A stretch of DNA of 64,000 nucleotides from Limnovirga soli (lineage in GTDB: Bacteria > Bacteroidota > Bacteroidia > Chitinophagales > Chitinophagaceae), in contig NZ_WHPF01000002.1 of NCBI RefSeq assembly GCF_013106755.1, positions 1-64,000 on the forward strand, given 5' to 3'. Position 1 is the first letter of the stretch. Every line of letters begins with the position of its first letter. The translations under genes were made by a program, and so were the position numbers. A model generated the notes under the pieces. The model was not told where the DNA came from, did no database searches, and saw only the letters and a list, made by a program, of their open reading frames with translations. Positions 9,136 to 18,572 of this stretch are shown piece after piece.

Positions 9136-9549
9136 ATGTATCCAGAAGAGATTGTGATACCCATGAAGGCGGAACTTACTGACAACGGTTTTGAAGAGTT
9201 GTTAACGCCTGATGAGGTTATTAGTACTTTGAAAAGTGAAGGAACCACATTGGTAATGGTAAATTCAGTATGTGGATGTGCCGCAGGTAGTGCAAGACCT
9301 GGTGTAGTTATGGCTGTAAACAATACAACAAAAAGGCCCGACAGGTTAACCACCAGTTTTGCAGGCTTTGATGTTGATGCAATAAAAATGATAAGAGAAC
9401 ATTTGTTGCCTTATCCTCCTTCATCACCTGCTATTGCTTTATTTAAGGATGGTGCATTGGTGCATATGGTAGAGCGTCATCAAATTGAAGGTAGGCCGGC
9501 ACAGGTTATTGCAAGAAATCTTATTACTGCTTTCGAAACCTATTGTTAG
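9136..9549 (+). CDS. BrxA/BrxB family bacilliredoxin (YphP/YqiW)
   Basis: The 137-residue protein matches the bacilliredoxin (DUF1094) family along its length: MYPEEIVIPMKAELTDNGFEEL at the start, the active-site C46-G47-C48 within NSVCGCAAGSARPG, and the conserved PPSSPAIALFKDG and VERHQIEGRPA segments. In Bacillus these proteins remove bacillithiol from oxidised protein cysteines. In Bacteroidota the family is common and is assumed to have a comparable low-molecular-weight-thiol role. It sits next to hsp20, another stress gene, but on the opposite strand. It is followed by a terminator. Confidence 0.93.
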   Translation: MYPEEIVIPMKAELTDNGFEELLTPDEVISTLKSEGTTLVMVNSVCGCAAGSARPGVVMAVNNTTKRPDRLTTSFAGFDVDAIKMIREHLLPYPPSSPAIALFKDGALVHMVERHQIEGRPAQVIARNLITAFETYC

Positions 9550-9602
9550 CAGTTAAACGAAACCATGCGCAAGCAGTTGTTCATGGATGGGTTAGTAAAT
9601 AA

Positions 9603-9636
9603 AAACCTCCTTAGTCTTAAGGGGGTTTGTTTTTTT
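9603..9636 (+). terminator. Rho-independent terminator after the bacilliredoxin gene
   Basis: AAACCTCCTT (9603-9612) pairs with AAGGGGGTTT (9619-9628), with one G-U pair, and is followed by a run of Ts to 9636. Confidence 0.85.
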
Positions 9637-9667
9637 ATATGCTTTCCCAAATTTGTTTTTTTTATGT

Positions 9668-9870
9668 TACCGGCTATTGTTTTTTTATGAGGCTTTACTT
9701 GCCACGCTCGGTTCAGGGTTCCTGCCTTGTGGCAGCATTTACGCGAATTGGAAAATACTGGTACCTCTACAACCTGACAGGTAATTATGGATTAGTTAAA
9801 TGCAGAGTCATCATCCTGCCGTACAAGTGTGCGACGCAAGTAAGGTTGCTGCTTCAACTACAGCCGGGTA
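9668..9870. repeat. Intergenic inverted repeat IR-3 (two-ended, complete)
   Basis: The outer edges are TACCGGCT (9668-9675) and AGCCGGGTA (9862-9870). The right box is the standard GTACAAGTGTGCGACGCAAG (9821-9840). The left box is the variant ACTTGCCACGCTCGGTTC (9697-9714). This is one of the best-defined copies for setting the element boundaries. It fills most of the gap between the bacilliredoxin terminator and lgt. Confidence 0.85.
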
Positions 9871-9975
9871 CATAGCCTGTATTCTCAATTTCAATATTGA
9901 TTCAAATTTATGATTCGCAAATTGTAACATCGGTTTCTTTTGTTTATCATTGCAAACTTCAAATTTATACAGCCC

Positions 9976-11145
9976 ATGTATCCAAATTTATACTACATAT
10001 TTAAAGACCTGTTTAATGTTGATTTACCTTTTTTAAAAGTGGTAAATTCTTTTGGCTTTTTTGTAGCAATTGCTTTTCTGGTTTCTGCATGGCTGCTGGG
10101 TAAAGAATTAAAAAGACGGGAAAAACTAGGTGTATTTACTTTTAACGAAACAACTATTACCATTGGTAAACCGGCAAGTATGGCCGATTTGTTGGTAAAT
10201 GCTTTTTTAGGTTTTACACTTGGTTTTAAAATTATTGGTGTATTTATTACAGAGGGTGCATTAGAAAACCCACAGGCATTTATATTTTCTAAAGAGGGCA
10301 ATTGGGGTGCCGGTATTTTGCTGGCTCTTTTTTTTGCGGGGTTAAAATGGTGGGAAAAAAATAAAGAAAAGCTGGCTAAACCAGAAACAAGAACACTGCG
10401 CATCTGGCCAAGCGACAGGGTAGGAGATATAACCATAATATCTGCTGCCGGTGGTTTTGTGGGCGCTAAAATATTTGATAACCTGGAAAACTGGGACAGG
10501 TTTATAAAAGATCCCATAGGTAATCTTTTATCGCCAAGCGGGTTAACATTTTATGGTGGTTTAATTGTAGCAATACTTGCACTATGGTATTATTTCCATA
10601 AGAATAATATCAGCTTTATTCGTGTGGCTGATACAACTGCTCCCGTGTTATTATTGTCTTATTCCATGGGCCGTATTGGTTGCCAGGTAGCCGGTGACGG
10701 CGACTGGGGTATTTATAATCCGCATGTAAACCCATACAGCTGGTTGCCGGATATTTTATGGTCGTACGATTATCCGCATAACGTTAACAGCGAAGGTGTT
10801 CCTATGATGAATTGCGATTGGGGCGATTATTGTAATCATCTTCCCGCACCGGTGTATCCAACACCTTTGTATGAAATCATCATCTGTTTTATACTCTTTC
10901 TATTACTTTGGTCGGTAAGAAAGCGTTTTACTACAACCGGCAGGTTGTTTGCCGTTTACCTTATTTTAAATGGCATTGAACGCTTTTTTATAGAGAAAAT
11001 CAGGGTAAATACGGAGTATGATATTTTTGGTTTCCATCCCACACAGGCTGAGTTAATTTCCAGTCTACTGGTAATTGCAGGGGTTGTTTTGTATATCTAC
11101 GCTCCAAAAATCTATGCATCAAAGCAAAAACCTGCTGCTGGCTAA
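9976..11145 (+). CDS. lgt: Prolipoprotein diacylglyceryl transferase
   Basis: This roughly 389-residue membrane protein has about seven hydrophobic segments and Lgt hallmarks: the signature region GRIGCQVAGDGDWG, HxxPLYE as YPTPLYEIIICF, and the C-terminal LNGIERFFIEKIRVN block with the conserved Glu and Arg. It transfers diacylglycerol from phosphatidylglycerol to the lipobox cysteine of prolipoproteins. It is longer than E. coli Lgt (291), with an insertion around WSYDYPHNVNSEGVPMMNCD that is typical of Bacteroidota versions. ATG 9976 was chosen because the frame upstream to 9940 opens only with TTG. Several lipoproteins in this window would be its substrates. Confidence 0.92.
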   Translation: MYPNLYYIFKDLFNVDLPFLKVVNSFGFFVAIAFLVSAWLLGKELKRREKLGVFTFNETTITIGKPASMADLLVNAFLGFTLGFKIIGVFITEGALENPQAFIFSKEGNWGAGILLALFFAGLKWWEKNKEKLAKPETRTLRIWPSDRVGDITIISAAGGFVGAKIFDNLENWDRFIKDPIGNLLSPSGLTFYGGLIVAILALWYYFHKNNISFIRVADTTAPVLLLSYSMGRIGCQVAGDGDWGIYNPHVNPYSWLPDILWSYDYPHNVNSEGVPMMNCDWGDYCNHLPAPVYPTPLYEIIICFILFLLLWSVRKRFTTTGRLFAVYLILNGIERFFIEKIRVNTEYDIFGFHPTQAELISSLLVIAGVVLYIYAPKIYASKQKPAAG

Positions 11146-11157
11146 GTATAATTTATG

Positions 11158-11210
11158 AGCCCGGCTATACAATAAGCAGCAAATTTACTTGCGTCGCACT
11201 CTTGTGCGGT
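11158..11210. repeat. Intergenic repeat IR-4 (single left end)
   Basis: Edge AGCCCGGCT (11158-11166) and box CTTGCGTCGCACTCTTGTGC (11188-11207), starting 12 bp after the lgt stop. No right end is visible downstream. Confidence 0.75.
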
Positions 11211-11593
11211 ACTAATTCTATTAAGCAATAGCAATACAGCAGCATTAATGTGTTGCTTTTTTGCCTTCTATACCATTAGGGGGTATCAGTTACTGCCTGC
11301 CATTTTTTACTGGCATTTATCACCTCGAAAAAAAAGATTAGTAATAATTATCTATTATTCATTGATAATCAATACACTAAGTATTTTATCCTAGCGAATT
11401 CTTGTTTGTTTTTAATCCTACTACTTCCTCAACAATTCTTTGTAAACAAGTATTATTGTTTTTCATCATAAAGATTTACCACTTATCAGTTATAGCCTCC
11501 ATCTATGTTATACTAGTATACTTTGCATAGCATAGTACCTATTTTTGTTCTGTAATATTAAAACAACAGTACTAAAATTATAAATAACTGATT
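11211..11593. other. Long AT-rich leader before the outer-membrane protein gene
   Basis: About 380 bp without a gene. It contains two perfect palindromes, ATTGATAATCAAT at 11361-11373 and TATACTAGTATA at 11509-11520, and a TATTTTTG (TAnnTTTG-like) element at 11540-11547. It probably carries the promoter and operators of the 11594 gene. No riboswitch was recognised. Confidence 0.4.
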
Positions 11594-14053
11594 ATGAAAC
11601 AAGTTTTATCCCTTTTTACTGCCATGGGCCTGGCAGCTATATCATTAAATTCATTTGCCCAAAATGTGGTTGGGTCAAATATCAGCGGAAGCGTATTTGC
11701 CTCACAAAAAGCTGTGGAGTCGGCAACCGTTATGTTGCTTAAGGCAAAAGATTCCTCTTTCATTAAATCTGGTATTACTTCCAAAGAAGGTAGTTTTTTA
11801 CTTGATCAACCAGAGAATGGTAGTTTTCTGATTGCCGTTGAATTAGTAGGCTTTAAAAAATATTATAGTGAAATATTTGAGTTATCCCAAGCCAATCCTG
11901 GCTATCAGGTTAAACCTATTTCACTGGAAATGGCTGCGCAGCAACTTAGCGGTGTAATTGTAGTAAGTAAAAAACCATTTATAGAACAAAAGTTAGACCG
12001 TACCATACTTAATGTAGAAGCATCTGTTACCAATGTTGGTTTAACGGCATTGGAAGTGTTGGAAAAAGCCCCCGGCGTAACTGTAGATAAAGATGGTAAT
12101 GTTAGTCTCAAAGGCAAACAAGGTGTATTGATTTTAATGGATGGTAAACCCACCTATTTAAGTGCAGCTGATCTGGCAAATTTTCTTAAAAACACACCAA
12201 GTGCCAATTTAGATCAAATAGAAATAATGACCAATCCGCCTGCAAAATATGATGCAGCCGGTAATTCAGGTATCATTAATATCAAAACAAAGAAAACCAA
12301 AACCAAGGGCTTTAACGGCAGTGTTAATATTGGTGGCGGCATGGGTATTCATCCAAAAGCAAATGAAAGTGTTAACCTTAATTACCGTTCGGGTAAAGTA
12401 AATCTATTTGGTAACTATAGCTATTCGTACAATAAGGGTGCACAGCAGTTGGAGTTAACCCGCAATTTCAGAGATCAGCAAACAGGTGCATTATCATCTG
12501 TATTTACCCAGCGTACCGATATGAGCCCCGAAAGCCAGTCGCACAATTATAAAATGGGTGCAGATTATTTTGTAAGCAAAAACACCACATTGGGTGTAGT
12601 AGTGAATGGAGCGCTAAGTCCAAGCGATTTTAATAGCACCAACATCACTAATATTACCAATGCTGCCAATCAATTACAATCTGTAACACTTAGTAAAAGT
12701 GCTTCTAACGATGAGTGGAAAAATTATGGCACCAACTTTAATATGCGTCATGTGTTTGATACCTTGGGCACAGAGTTAACCGGCGATCTTGATTATATTC
12801 ATTATAATTCCAGCAGCAACCAGTTATTCAACAACTATTTCTTTAACGAAGCTGGTGGCAAAGTACAGCCAGATGAAACCTTGCGTGGTAATTTACCAGG
12901 TGCAATAAATATTTATAGCGGCAAATTTGACTTCTTAAAAACCTTAAAAGGGCAAATAAAATTTGAAGCAGGCGTTAAAACCAGTTTTGTAAAAACCGAT
13001 AACAATGCCCAATATGATAATCTGGTAAATGGCCAATGGGTGGTAGATGAAGGTCGCTCCAATCATTTTGTGTATAAAGAAAATATCAATGCCGGGTATA
13101 CCAATTTTAGTAAGCAGCTTAATAAAAAATGGAGTGCCCAGGCTGGCTTGCGCGTAGAAAATACAAATGCTACCGGTAACCAGTTAACCACTGGCGAAAC
13201 ATTTAAAAGAGAATACACACAGCTTTTCCCTACCGCTTATCTGGGCTATACTTTAAGCGATAAAAATCAGTTTGCATTAAGTTATGGCAGAAGAATAGAA
13301 AGACCAGATTACGGCGATTTAAACCCTTTCTATTATTTTCTGGATAAATACACTTACCAGGTAGGTAATCCCTATTTAAGTCCGCAGTTTAGCCATAATA
13401 TTGAAATATCGCATACATATAAAGGTTTCTTAACAACTACATTGGCCTATAACAATATAAACGATATTATTCAACAGGTATTAGAACAAAACGACAGCAC
13501 TTTTACCACATTTGTAAGACAAAGTAATATCGCAAAACAAGAAAGTTTTACCCTTAGTGTAAATGCTGGTTTCCCGGTTACCAAATGGTGGACAACCAAT
13601 ATCTACGCACAAGCTAACCACAATGCTTTTGAAGGGTATGTAAACAATGGTAATATTAAAGTAGATGGTTATGGTTTTACTACCAACATCTCTAACCAGT
13701 TTAAATTTAACAAAGGATGGGGCATGGAGTTAAGTGGGTTTTACCGCAGTAAAATGGTAGAAGGTACCGTAATATCCAAGCCAATGGGTGTGGTAAATAT
13801 GGGGATATCAAAATCTGTTTTAAAAAGCAAGGGCACCATCAAATTAAATGTGAGAGACTTTCTGGATATTCAGCAGTTCAATGGCTACAGCAAATACCAG
13901 AATATAGATGTAACTATTCACAACGAGTGGGACAACCGGGTGGTAAATCTTAGCTTTAGTTATCGCTTTAGCAAGGGTAAAGCCATACAACAACAACGCC
14001 GCCAAAGTAGTGCTGAAGACGAGCAAAACCGTATCAAAGCCGGCAGAAATTAA
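11594..14053 (+). CDS. TonB-dependent-receptor-like outer-membrane beta-barrel protein (OMP_b-brl_3 type)
   Basis: The 819-residue protein has a signal peptide ending SLNSFA|Q. A CarboxypepD_reg-like domain follows at about 30-110 (ISGSVFASQKAVESATVMLL... GSFLL). Next is a plug-like domain at about 130-235 (LDRTILNVEASVTN, LEVLEKAPGVTVDKDGNVSLKGK, LDQIEIMTNPPAKYDAAGNSGIINI), then a long barrel to the C-terminus. This architecture is the Bacteroidota OMP_b-brl_3 family, related to SusC/TonB receptors but with no neighbouring SusD here, so the substrate is not predictable. It is monocistronic, with a long leader upstream and a terminator downstream. Confidence 0.88.
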   Translation: MKQVLSLFTAMGLAAISLNSFAQNVVGSNISGSVFASQKAVESATVMLLKAKDSSFIKSGITSKEGSFLLDQPENGSFLIAVELVGFKKYYSEIFELSQANPGYQVKPISLEMAAQQLSGVIVVSKKPFIEQKLDRTILNVEASVTNVGLTALEVLEKAPGVTVDKDGNVSLKGKQGVLILMDGKPTYLSAADLANFLKNTPSANLDQIEIMTNPPAKYDAAGNSGIINIKTKKTKTKGFNGSVNIGGGMGIHPKANESVNLNYRSGKVNLFGNYSYSYNKGAQQLELTRNFRDQQTGALSSVFTQRTDMSPESQSHNYKMGADYFVSKNTTLGVVVNGALSPSDFNSTNITNITNAANQLQSVTLSKSASNDEWKNYGTNFNMRHVFDTLGTELTGDLDYIHYNSSSNQLFNNYFFNEAGGKVQPDETLRGNLPGAINIYSGKFDFLKTLKGQIKFEAGVKTSFVKTDNNAQYDNLVNGQWVVDEGRSNHFVYKENINAGYTNFSKQLNKKWSAQAGLRVENTNATGNQLTTGETFKREYTQLFPTAYLGYTLSDKNQFALSYGRRIERPDYGDLNPFYYFLDKYTYQVGNPYLSPQFSHNIEISHTYKGFLTTTLAYNNINDIIQQVLEQNDSTFTTFVRQSNIAKQESFTLSVNAGFPVTKWWTTNIYAQANHNAFEGYVNNGNIKVDGYGFTTNISNQFKFNKGWGMELSGFYRSKMVEGTVISKPMGVVNMGISKSVLKSKGTIKLNVRDFLDIQQFNGYSKYQNIDVTIHNEWDNRVVNLSFSYRFSKGKAIQQQRRQSSAEDEQNRIKAGRN

Positions 14054-14068
14054 TACAACACCAACAAT

Positions 14069-14105
14069 AAAAAACAGCTTGCAAATTGCAGGCTGTTTTT
14101 GTTTT
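14069..14105 (+). terminator. Rho-independent terminator of the outer-membrane protein gene
   Basis: AAAAACAGC pairs with GCTGTTTTT around a TGCAA-containing centre, followed by a T-rich tail, 15 bp after the stop codon. Confidence 0.75.
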
Positions 14106-14119
14106 ATAGTAATTATGTG

Positions 14120-14192
14120 TTTGCCAGCTGTAGAAATGCTATCAGGCTTTTCTTGTGTCACTCACTTGTGCGTTCGACTAAGTGGCAGCATA
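14120..14192. repeat. Intergenic repeat IR-5 (single end)
   Basis: Edge GCCAGCTG (14123-14130) and box variant CTTGTGTCACTCACTTGTGC (14152-14171), then GGCAGCATAAAAAA, the complement-like inner motif of the family. The box is the same GTGTCAC variant as in IR-2. Confidence 0.65.
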
Positions 14193-14234
14193 AAAAACAT
14201 TTTGTGGTATTAATAATCCCAATTGTAAACCATA

Positions 14235-14606
14235 CTATTGGTTTTTATAGCCCATACTTAAACCAACATCTCCGGTTACTTTCAGGTCTACCGATGCGGT
14301 ATCCTTATTCGAATTATTAATTACCAATGCAGTATTTCTGTCAACACTTACGGTAACCGTTTCGCCAGGTTTTACTGTTTGACCGGAATGTTTACCCCCA
14401 TCAATAGGCGCTTCATACACTTCCAGGTCATTTGCAGATACGTTTTTGAGTTTCACTTTAAACGAACCATGTTCATTATTACCTAATACAAAACTGTTAT
14501 TAGGGCTAATTATGGTGTTAGAAGTTAAACTGGAAAAAAGGCTACATCCGCTAAGTGCAAAAATAGTTGTAATAACCGCAATCATCTTTTTCATAATTTT
14601 TTTCAT
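14235..14606 (-). CDS. Small lipoprotein of unknown function
   Basis: The protein of about 123 residues has a lipoprotein signal: basic start KKIMKK, hydrophobic core, and lipobox ALSGC with the cysteine near residue 21. The mature part (about 100 residues) is beta-rich and contains a single domain with GSFKVKLKNVSANDLEVYEAP and VKPGETVTVSVDRNTALVINN, resembling a small beta-sandwich. I do not recognise a named family. The start could be 14606 or 14594; both leave a working signal peptide. It would be lipidated by Lgt. No operon partner is evident. Confidence 0.7.
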   Translation of the reverse strand: MKKIMKKMIAVITTIFALSGCSLFSSLTSNTIISPNNSFVLGNNEHGSFKVKLKNVSANDLEVYEAPIDGGKHSGQTVKPGETVTVSVDRNTALVINNSNKDTASVDLKVTGDVGLSMGYKNQ

Positions 14607-14764
14607 TTTAAGAAACAATTTGTTCCTGTTTTTGGTGAATTGATGAAGCGAATTTCGGTCTGGCTTGGTTTATAAAAGCCTCAATTGAAATTTGAGACAA
14701 TCTAAGTTGGACTCAATTAAATAGTAACCGGCTCAAAAAACAAAATTCAGTTTATAATAACCTT

Positions 14765-15970
14765 TCAAATTGTTTTAATGAATTCTTTGGGACTAATATT
14801 CGTAGCCTTTTTAAATGCCCTGTTAAAAGTTGCTTTGCTGTTAAAGCCACAATCATAAGCAATTGCCAATAATGTCTGGGCTTTCTGTTCGTTGTTTTTC
14901 AGCTTTTCTATTACTGCATTTACCCTATAGCCATTAATCAGGTCATTGAAGTTCTTACCCAACTTTAAATTAATTACCTGTGTAATAATGTAAGCAGGTT
15001 TATTTAACTGATTTGCCAGCTCACTTAAACTAAGTTCCGCATCCAGATAGGGCTTTTGGGTTAAGAGATGTTCTAATAATAAAACTTTAACAGGCTCCAG
15101 TAATGCTTCATCTGATGTGGAAATAACTTGAGGTTTATTTTGATCCGTTGCACTATTATTTATTGTTTTTTCTTCGGGTAAATACAAAGTATCTGGATTA
15201 TTTTTTTCCTGTGTTAAGAAAACTTCATTCTCCTTGTGCAATTGAAAAGCAATATTGTATTGCCTGGTGTAAGAATAGCCGGTTATACTGGTATAATAAA
15301 TAATAATGGCTAAAACGAAATATTGCCAAAAACCAATATCATAATTATACCACACAATTAAACTAAGAATACTAAACCCAATAAAAACAACATAGTATAA
15401 ACCCAGTAGTACAATAAAGTTCCTGATCCAGTTTAAATGTAATTTGTCAATATTGGAAAATTCGTTAGGTAACCATTTTAGGTAGGCAGTGTAATGGTTA
15501 ATTATTTTATAGAGGTAATATGTAAAAAAGGCGGCATTGCAATATCCTTCAATAGTAAACCATTTATACTCACCTAGTTGATTGATAATCCTTAATTTTT
15601 CTTCTACCGGATAGGCCCACACAATAAAATGAACACCAAAATAAATAATGCCAGGTATGAAATGAATCCATTCCGCTGTTGTCCATTTAAAAGCATTATT
15701 AGTTATACTTTTTACATACAAGTAAGCAAGCGGCGCAAATAAAAATGTATCACCAAACGGAAAAAATGTAAGTCGCTGGCCTTCATATAAACCAAGCCAT
15801 CCGGCAATATGCTCACTCATTGTAGCCGAAATTGCCAGTAAAAAGAGCACCAGAAATTTGTCTGAAATCCGCTTTTCTTTATAGTTTCTTATCAATAGTA
15901 ATGTACTAATGATTATTGCCTGTAAAGCAGCTATTGATAAAACCACAGAACGTATATCCCACTCCAGCAT
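14765..15970 (-). CDS. Membrane-anchored AraC-family transcriptional regulator
   Basis: The 401-residue protein has seven or so hydrophobic helices in residues 8-240. A linker follows, then a C-terminal AraC-type helix-turn-helix domain (about 295-400). The DNA-binding part contains LSELANQLNKPAYIITQVINLKLGKNFNDLIN and the conserved second helix region IAYDCGFNSKATFNRAFKKATNISPKEF. This 7TM-AraC arrangement is widespread in Bacteroidota and presumably couples a membrane signal to transcription. The target genes are not evident. The divergent or adjacent lipoprotein hydrolase gene is one candidate (inference). Confidence 0.88.
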   Translation of the reverse strand: MLEWDIRSVVLSIAALQAIIISTLLLIRNYKEKRISDKFLVLFLLAISATMSEHIAGWLGLYEGQRLTFFPFGDTFLFAPLAYLYVKSITNNAFKWTTAEWIHFIPGIIYFGVHFIVWAYPVEEKLRIINQLGEYKWFTIEGYCNAAFFTYYLYKIINHYTAYLKWLPNEFSNIDKLHLNWIRNFIVLLGLYYVVFIGFSILSLIVWYNYDIGFWQYFVLAIIIYYTSITGYSYTRQYNIAFQLHKENEVFLTQEKNNPDTLYLPEEKTINNSATDQNKPQVISTSDEALLEPVKVLLLEHLLTQKPYLDAELSLSELANQLNKPAYIITQVINLKLGKNFNDLINGYRVNAVIEKLKNNEQKAQTLLAIAYDCGFNSKATFNRAFKKATNISPKEFIKTI

Positions 15971-16129
15971 AAACTAGTTAACCCCTGATTTTAAGCACTT
16001 TTGTAATCATTTTTTTAATTAACACAGTTTAGTGCTCATTGTTTTGCCATGGTTCAATTGTCTGTGTGTTATCAACAAATAATTACCTAATACAATATTC
16101 AAATCCTGCTTTGAATATGACCGTATTAT

Positions 16130-17458
16130 TTATTCTGATATAAATAATTTGGGCAAAGCATGTAATAATTCCAATCCGGTAGAGCTTCGGTTCTTAAACC
16201 CTGTCCAGGTTTTTTCGTTTGAATTTGGCTGCACATCCAAATACTTGCCATAATCCTTTTTTTGTAAAATGCCTCCAATAAATGCAGTTACAAAATGCTG
16301 GTTAATATTGTTAATCCTGTGCTCGTTCCACGATGGCTCGGCATAATGATAGTATTCATTAAAATTTACGCCCGGTTGTAAAGCTGCTGCAGGTGGTGGA
16401 TTGGGTGCCACATTATGTCTTGCATTAATATAGGTTAACAAATACCTGTTTGCATTTAAGGCACCTGTATAAATAGCTTTAATGCCTTCTTCGTAACCAG
16501 ATACATCATCCTGACTACCCGCAATAAATAATATTGGTACATGCAAACCTTGTAAACCTGCTGCATCCCAAACACCGCGTTGCATACCCCATGGTGCAAA
16601 TGCTACTACAGCTTTTATTCTAGTATCATAAGAAGCGTTAAAGGCTACATTATTGGTAGTGCGTACTTCAATAGCTTTGCTGCCACCCGTCATTACCCCA
16701 AAACTGGAATCCAGTTTGGCGCTATAGCCTGCGCCTGCTGCATTTAAAACACCATAACCCCCCATTGAATACCCAATCAATGCCGTATTTTTGGCATCGG
16801 TAATGCCAGCTAAAAAATGGTTGGTGCCGGCTTGGCTAAGGCTGTCCATTTCATTCAGCACAAATAAAATATCTTTTGCCCTGTTTAGTAAAGTGCTTTG
16901 AAAACCAGCCCTGTCTGTATAAGTAGATTCAGTATGGTCAATGGCCACCACTATATAGCCTTTTGATGCCAAATTCTCCGTTAAATAAGTTAAAAGCAAC
17001 CTGGAACCCGGATACCCATGCGATACAATTACCAAAGGAAATTTGCCAGCGGTTTCTACAGGTGCGGCATCACGCACAGCCCTTCCCAAAAAACTAAATG
17101 GTATTAAGGGGCGTGCCGTATCATTCCATAATCCTAAGGTGCTATTATAGGTAACCAATTCTTTTTTGCCGGCTGCATTTGCCGGATACCAAACTTCTAC
17201 TTGTAAATGGCGGTCGTATAGCGGGTCTACGCCGTTTTTGGAGTGTAAAATGTCTACCTGATTTTTGTTTACCAATTCAAAATTGCGCACACCAACGGTG
17301 TACTCGCCTCTGGCTGCCAGTTCCGGCGCATCGGGTAATGCATCTCCGTTGATAAATGTTGTACCGGCAGTTTGCAATATTTGCTTGCCCGAATTACAAG
17401 ATTGAAACACTAAAAAACCAAACAACAACAAACTGCAGCTAACAATACCTGTTTTCAT
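16130..17458 (-). CDS. Lipoprotein alpha/beta-hydrolase (PAF-acetylhydrolase/dienelactone-hydrolase-like)
   Basis: The protein of about 442 residues starts at ATG 17458, with a lipoprotein signal and lipobox ending in Cys21 (FLVFQSC). The fold is alpha/beta-hydrolase: strand FPLVIVSHGYPGSR, nucleophile elbow LIGYSMGGYG near residue 228, an acid in FIAGSQDDVSGYE and the histidine in INARHNVAPNP. The overall pattern matches the platelet-activating-factor acetylhydrolase-II-like or dienelactone-hydrolase-like group. It should act on an ester substrate in the periplasm, anchored to a membrane. The frame continues to 17512 only through a start without a usable signal peptide. Confidence 0.82.
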   Translation of the reverse strand: MKTGIVSCSLLLFGFLVFQSCNSGKQILQTAGTTFINGDALPDAPELAARGEYTVGVRNFELVNKNQVDILHSKNGVDPLYDRHLQVEVWYPANAAGKKELVTYNSTLGLWNDTARPLIPFSFLGRAVRDAAPVETAGKFPLVIVSHGYPGSRLLLTYLTENLASKGYIVVAIDHTESTYTDRAGFQSTLLNRAKDILFVLNEMDSLSQAGTNHFLAGITDAKNTALIGYSMGGYGVLNAAGAGYSAKLDSSFGVMTGGSKAIEVRTTNNVAFNASYDTRIKAVVAFAPWGMQRGVWDAAGLQGLHVPILFIAGSQDDVSGYEEGIKAIYTGALNANRYLLTYINARHNVAPNPPPAAALQPGVNFNEYYHYAEPSWNEHRINNINQHFVTAFIGGILQKKDYGKYLDVQPNSNEKTWTGFKNRSSTGLELLHALPKLFISE

Positions 17459-17565
17459 AAGACAGAATTTTAATAGGGCAAAAGTTAATATATAAACTGC
17501 TAACAACGCCAAATCCAGCCAATAGTTTTTTGGTAATCACCTAAAAGGACTGTGTTTGTTTTATT

Positions 17566-17733
17566 TACCCGGCTGTTGATACCTATGGCATCGCCGCTTG
17601 CGTCGCACTCTTGTACGTTCCTGCCATTGTGGAGCTAATGTTGTTTTAAACCCAAATTAATCTGCCGCCACAAAGGAGGAACCCTGAACCGAGCGTGGCA
17701 AGTAAAGCCCAATTATTAAAAAATAGCTGGTTA
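17566..17733. repeat. Intergenic inverted repeat IR-6 (two-ended, complete)
   Basis: Edges TACCCGGCT (17566-17574) and AGCTGGTTA (17725-17733). The left box is standard, CTTGCGTCGCACTCTTGTAC (17597-17616). The right box is the variant GAACCGAGCGTGGCAAG (17686-17702). This is the mirror image of the end combination seen in IR-3. Confidence 0.85.
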
Positions 17734-17925
17734 CAAAATGGCTGCTTACAATAACTATACATTAATGCGGTCTGGTTTCATTGGCCTGCAATGTGATATT
17801 TGTATAGGGCAAGGGTTAACTGTATTATTTTTTAATAGTAATATTTGAACATTGGTTAAATTGCAGCGGTTCAAAAGCAACTGTTTATTAGTTGTTGCAG
17901 TTTTATACATTGAAATTAAACATGA

Positions 17926-18513
17926 ATGGCAGTTTTAAAGTTTAGAATATATCTGGAAGAGGATGATGCAGTGTACAGGGATGTGGTAATTAAGCATACC
18001 CAATCTTTTGCTGATTTGCATGGCGCCATACTAAAAGCTTATGAATTTGACAGTAAGCACCAGGCTACTTTTTACCGTAGCAACGATAATTGGCTGCGTG
18101 GCAGGGAAATATCACTTGAAAAATATGATAAACCCTATAAAGCCGAGCCTTTACTGATGCAGGAAGTGACCATTGGCAGCGAAATACGCGATACCAATCA
18201 AAAATTTATATACCAATACGATTTTGTAAAAAATTGGGTGTTTCTGGTAGAACTGATAAATGTAAGTAAAGAAGAAAGCAGTCGCCTTACATATCCTGCC
18301 ATCACCCGTACCGAAGGTATTGGCCCGCAGCAATATGGTACCCGTAGTTTATTGGGTAGCAAATTTGCTGATATTGAGGAGAAATACGATTTGGTTGCAG
18401 GTGCCGATGGTTTTAAAGAAGAAGGTGAGTCAGATACAGATGAAGGCGATGATGGGGAATCTACAGATGGCGGAGATGAATTTGGATCATCTGAGGATGG
18501 CGGTGAATATTAA
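17926..18513 (+). CDS. pRiA4b ORF-3 / IS1096-passenger-like protein
   Basis: The 195-residue protein has an N-terminal domain of about 150 residues matching the pRiA4b ORF-3-like family (often named IS1096 passenger TnpR-like): LKFRIYLEEDDAVYRDVVIKHTQ, LHGAILKAYEFDSKHQATFY, FIYQYDFVKNWVFLVELINV. The last 35 residues are a very acidic Gly/Asp/Glu/Ser tail. Function is not established for the family. There is no transposase or inverted repeat of an IS around it, so it is a free-standing chromosomal gene here. The ATG start is the only reasonable one. Confidence 0.75.
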   Translation: MAVLKFRIYLEEDDAVYRDVVIKHTQSFADLHGAILKAYEFDSKHQATFYRSNDNWLRGREISLEKYDKPYKAEPLLMQEVTIGSEIRDTNQKFIYQYDFVKNWVFLVELINVSKEESSRLTYPAITRTEGIGPQQYGTRSLLGSKFADIEEKYDLVAGADGFKEEGESDTDEGDDGESTDGGDEFGSSEDGGEY

Positions 18514-18572
18514 CAATGTGTGAATTTTGTATTAATTCTGCAATATTGCCATTTGCTTATTAAATTGGCGGT

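Noticed and set aside
9627-9875. 82-codon open frame between the bacilliredoxin gene and lgt
   Set aside because: It lies almost wholly in the terminator tail and repeat IR-3, and the protein has no recognisable pattern.
11509-11520. TATACTAGTATA palindrome as a phage attachment core
   Set aside because: There is no integrase, tRNA or second copy nearby; more likely part of a promoter region.
13844-14161. 105-codon minus-strand frame at the end of the outer-membrane protein gene
   Set aside because: It overlaps the real gene and its terminator on the other strand, with no motif or promoter.
17926-18513. Insertion sequence remnant (IS1096 name in the family)
   Set aside because: There is no transposase, no inverted ends and no target duplication nearby; only the family name suggests an IS.
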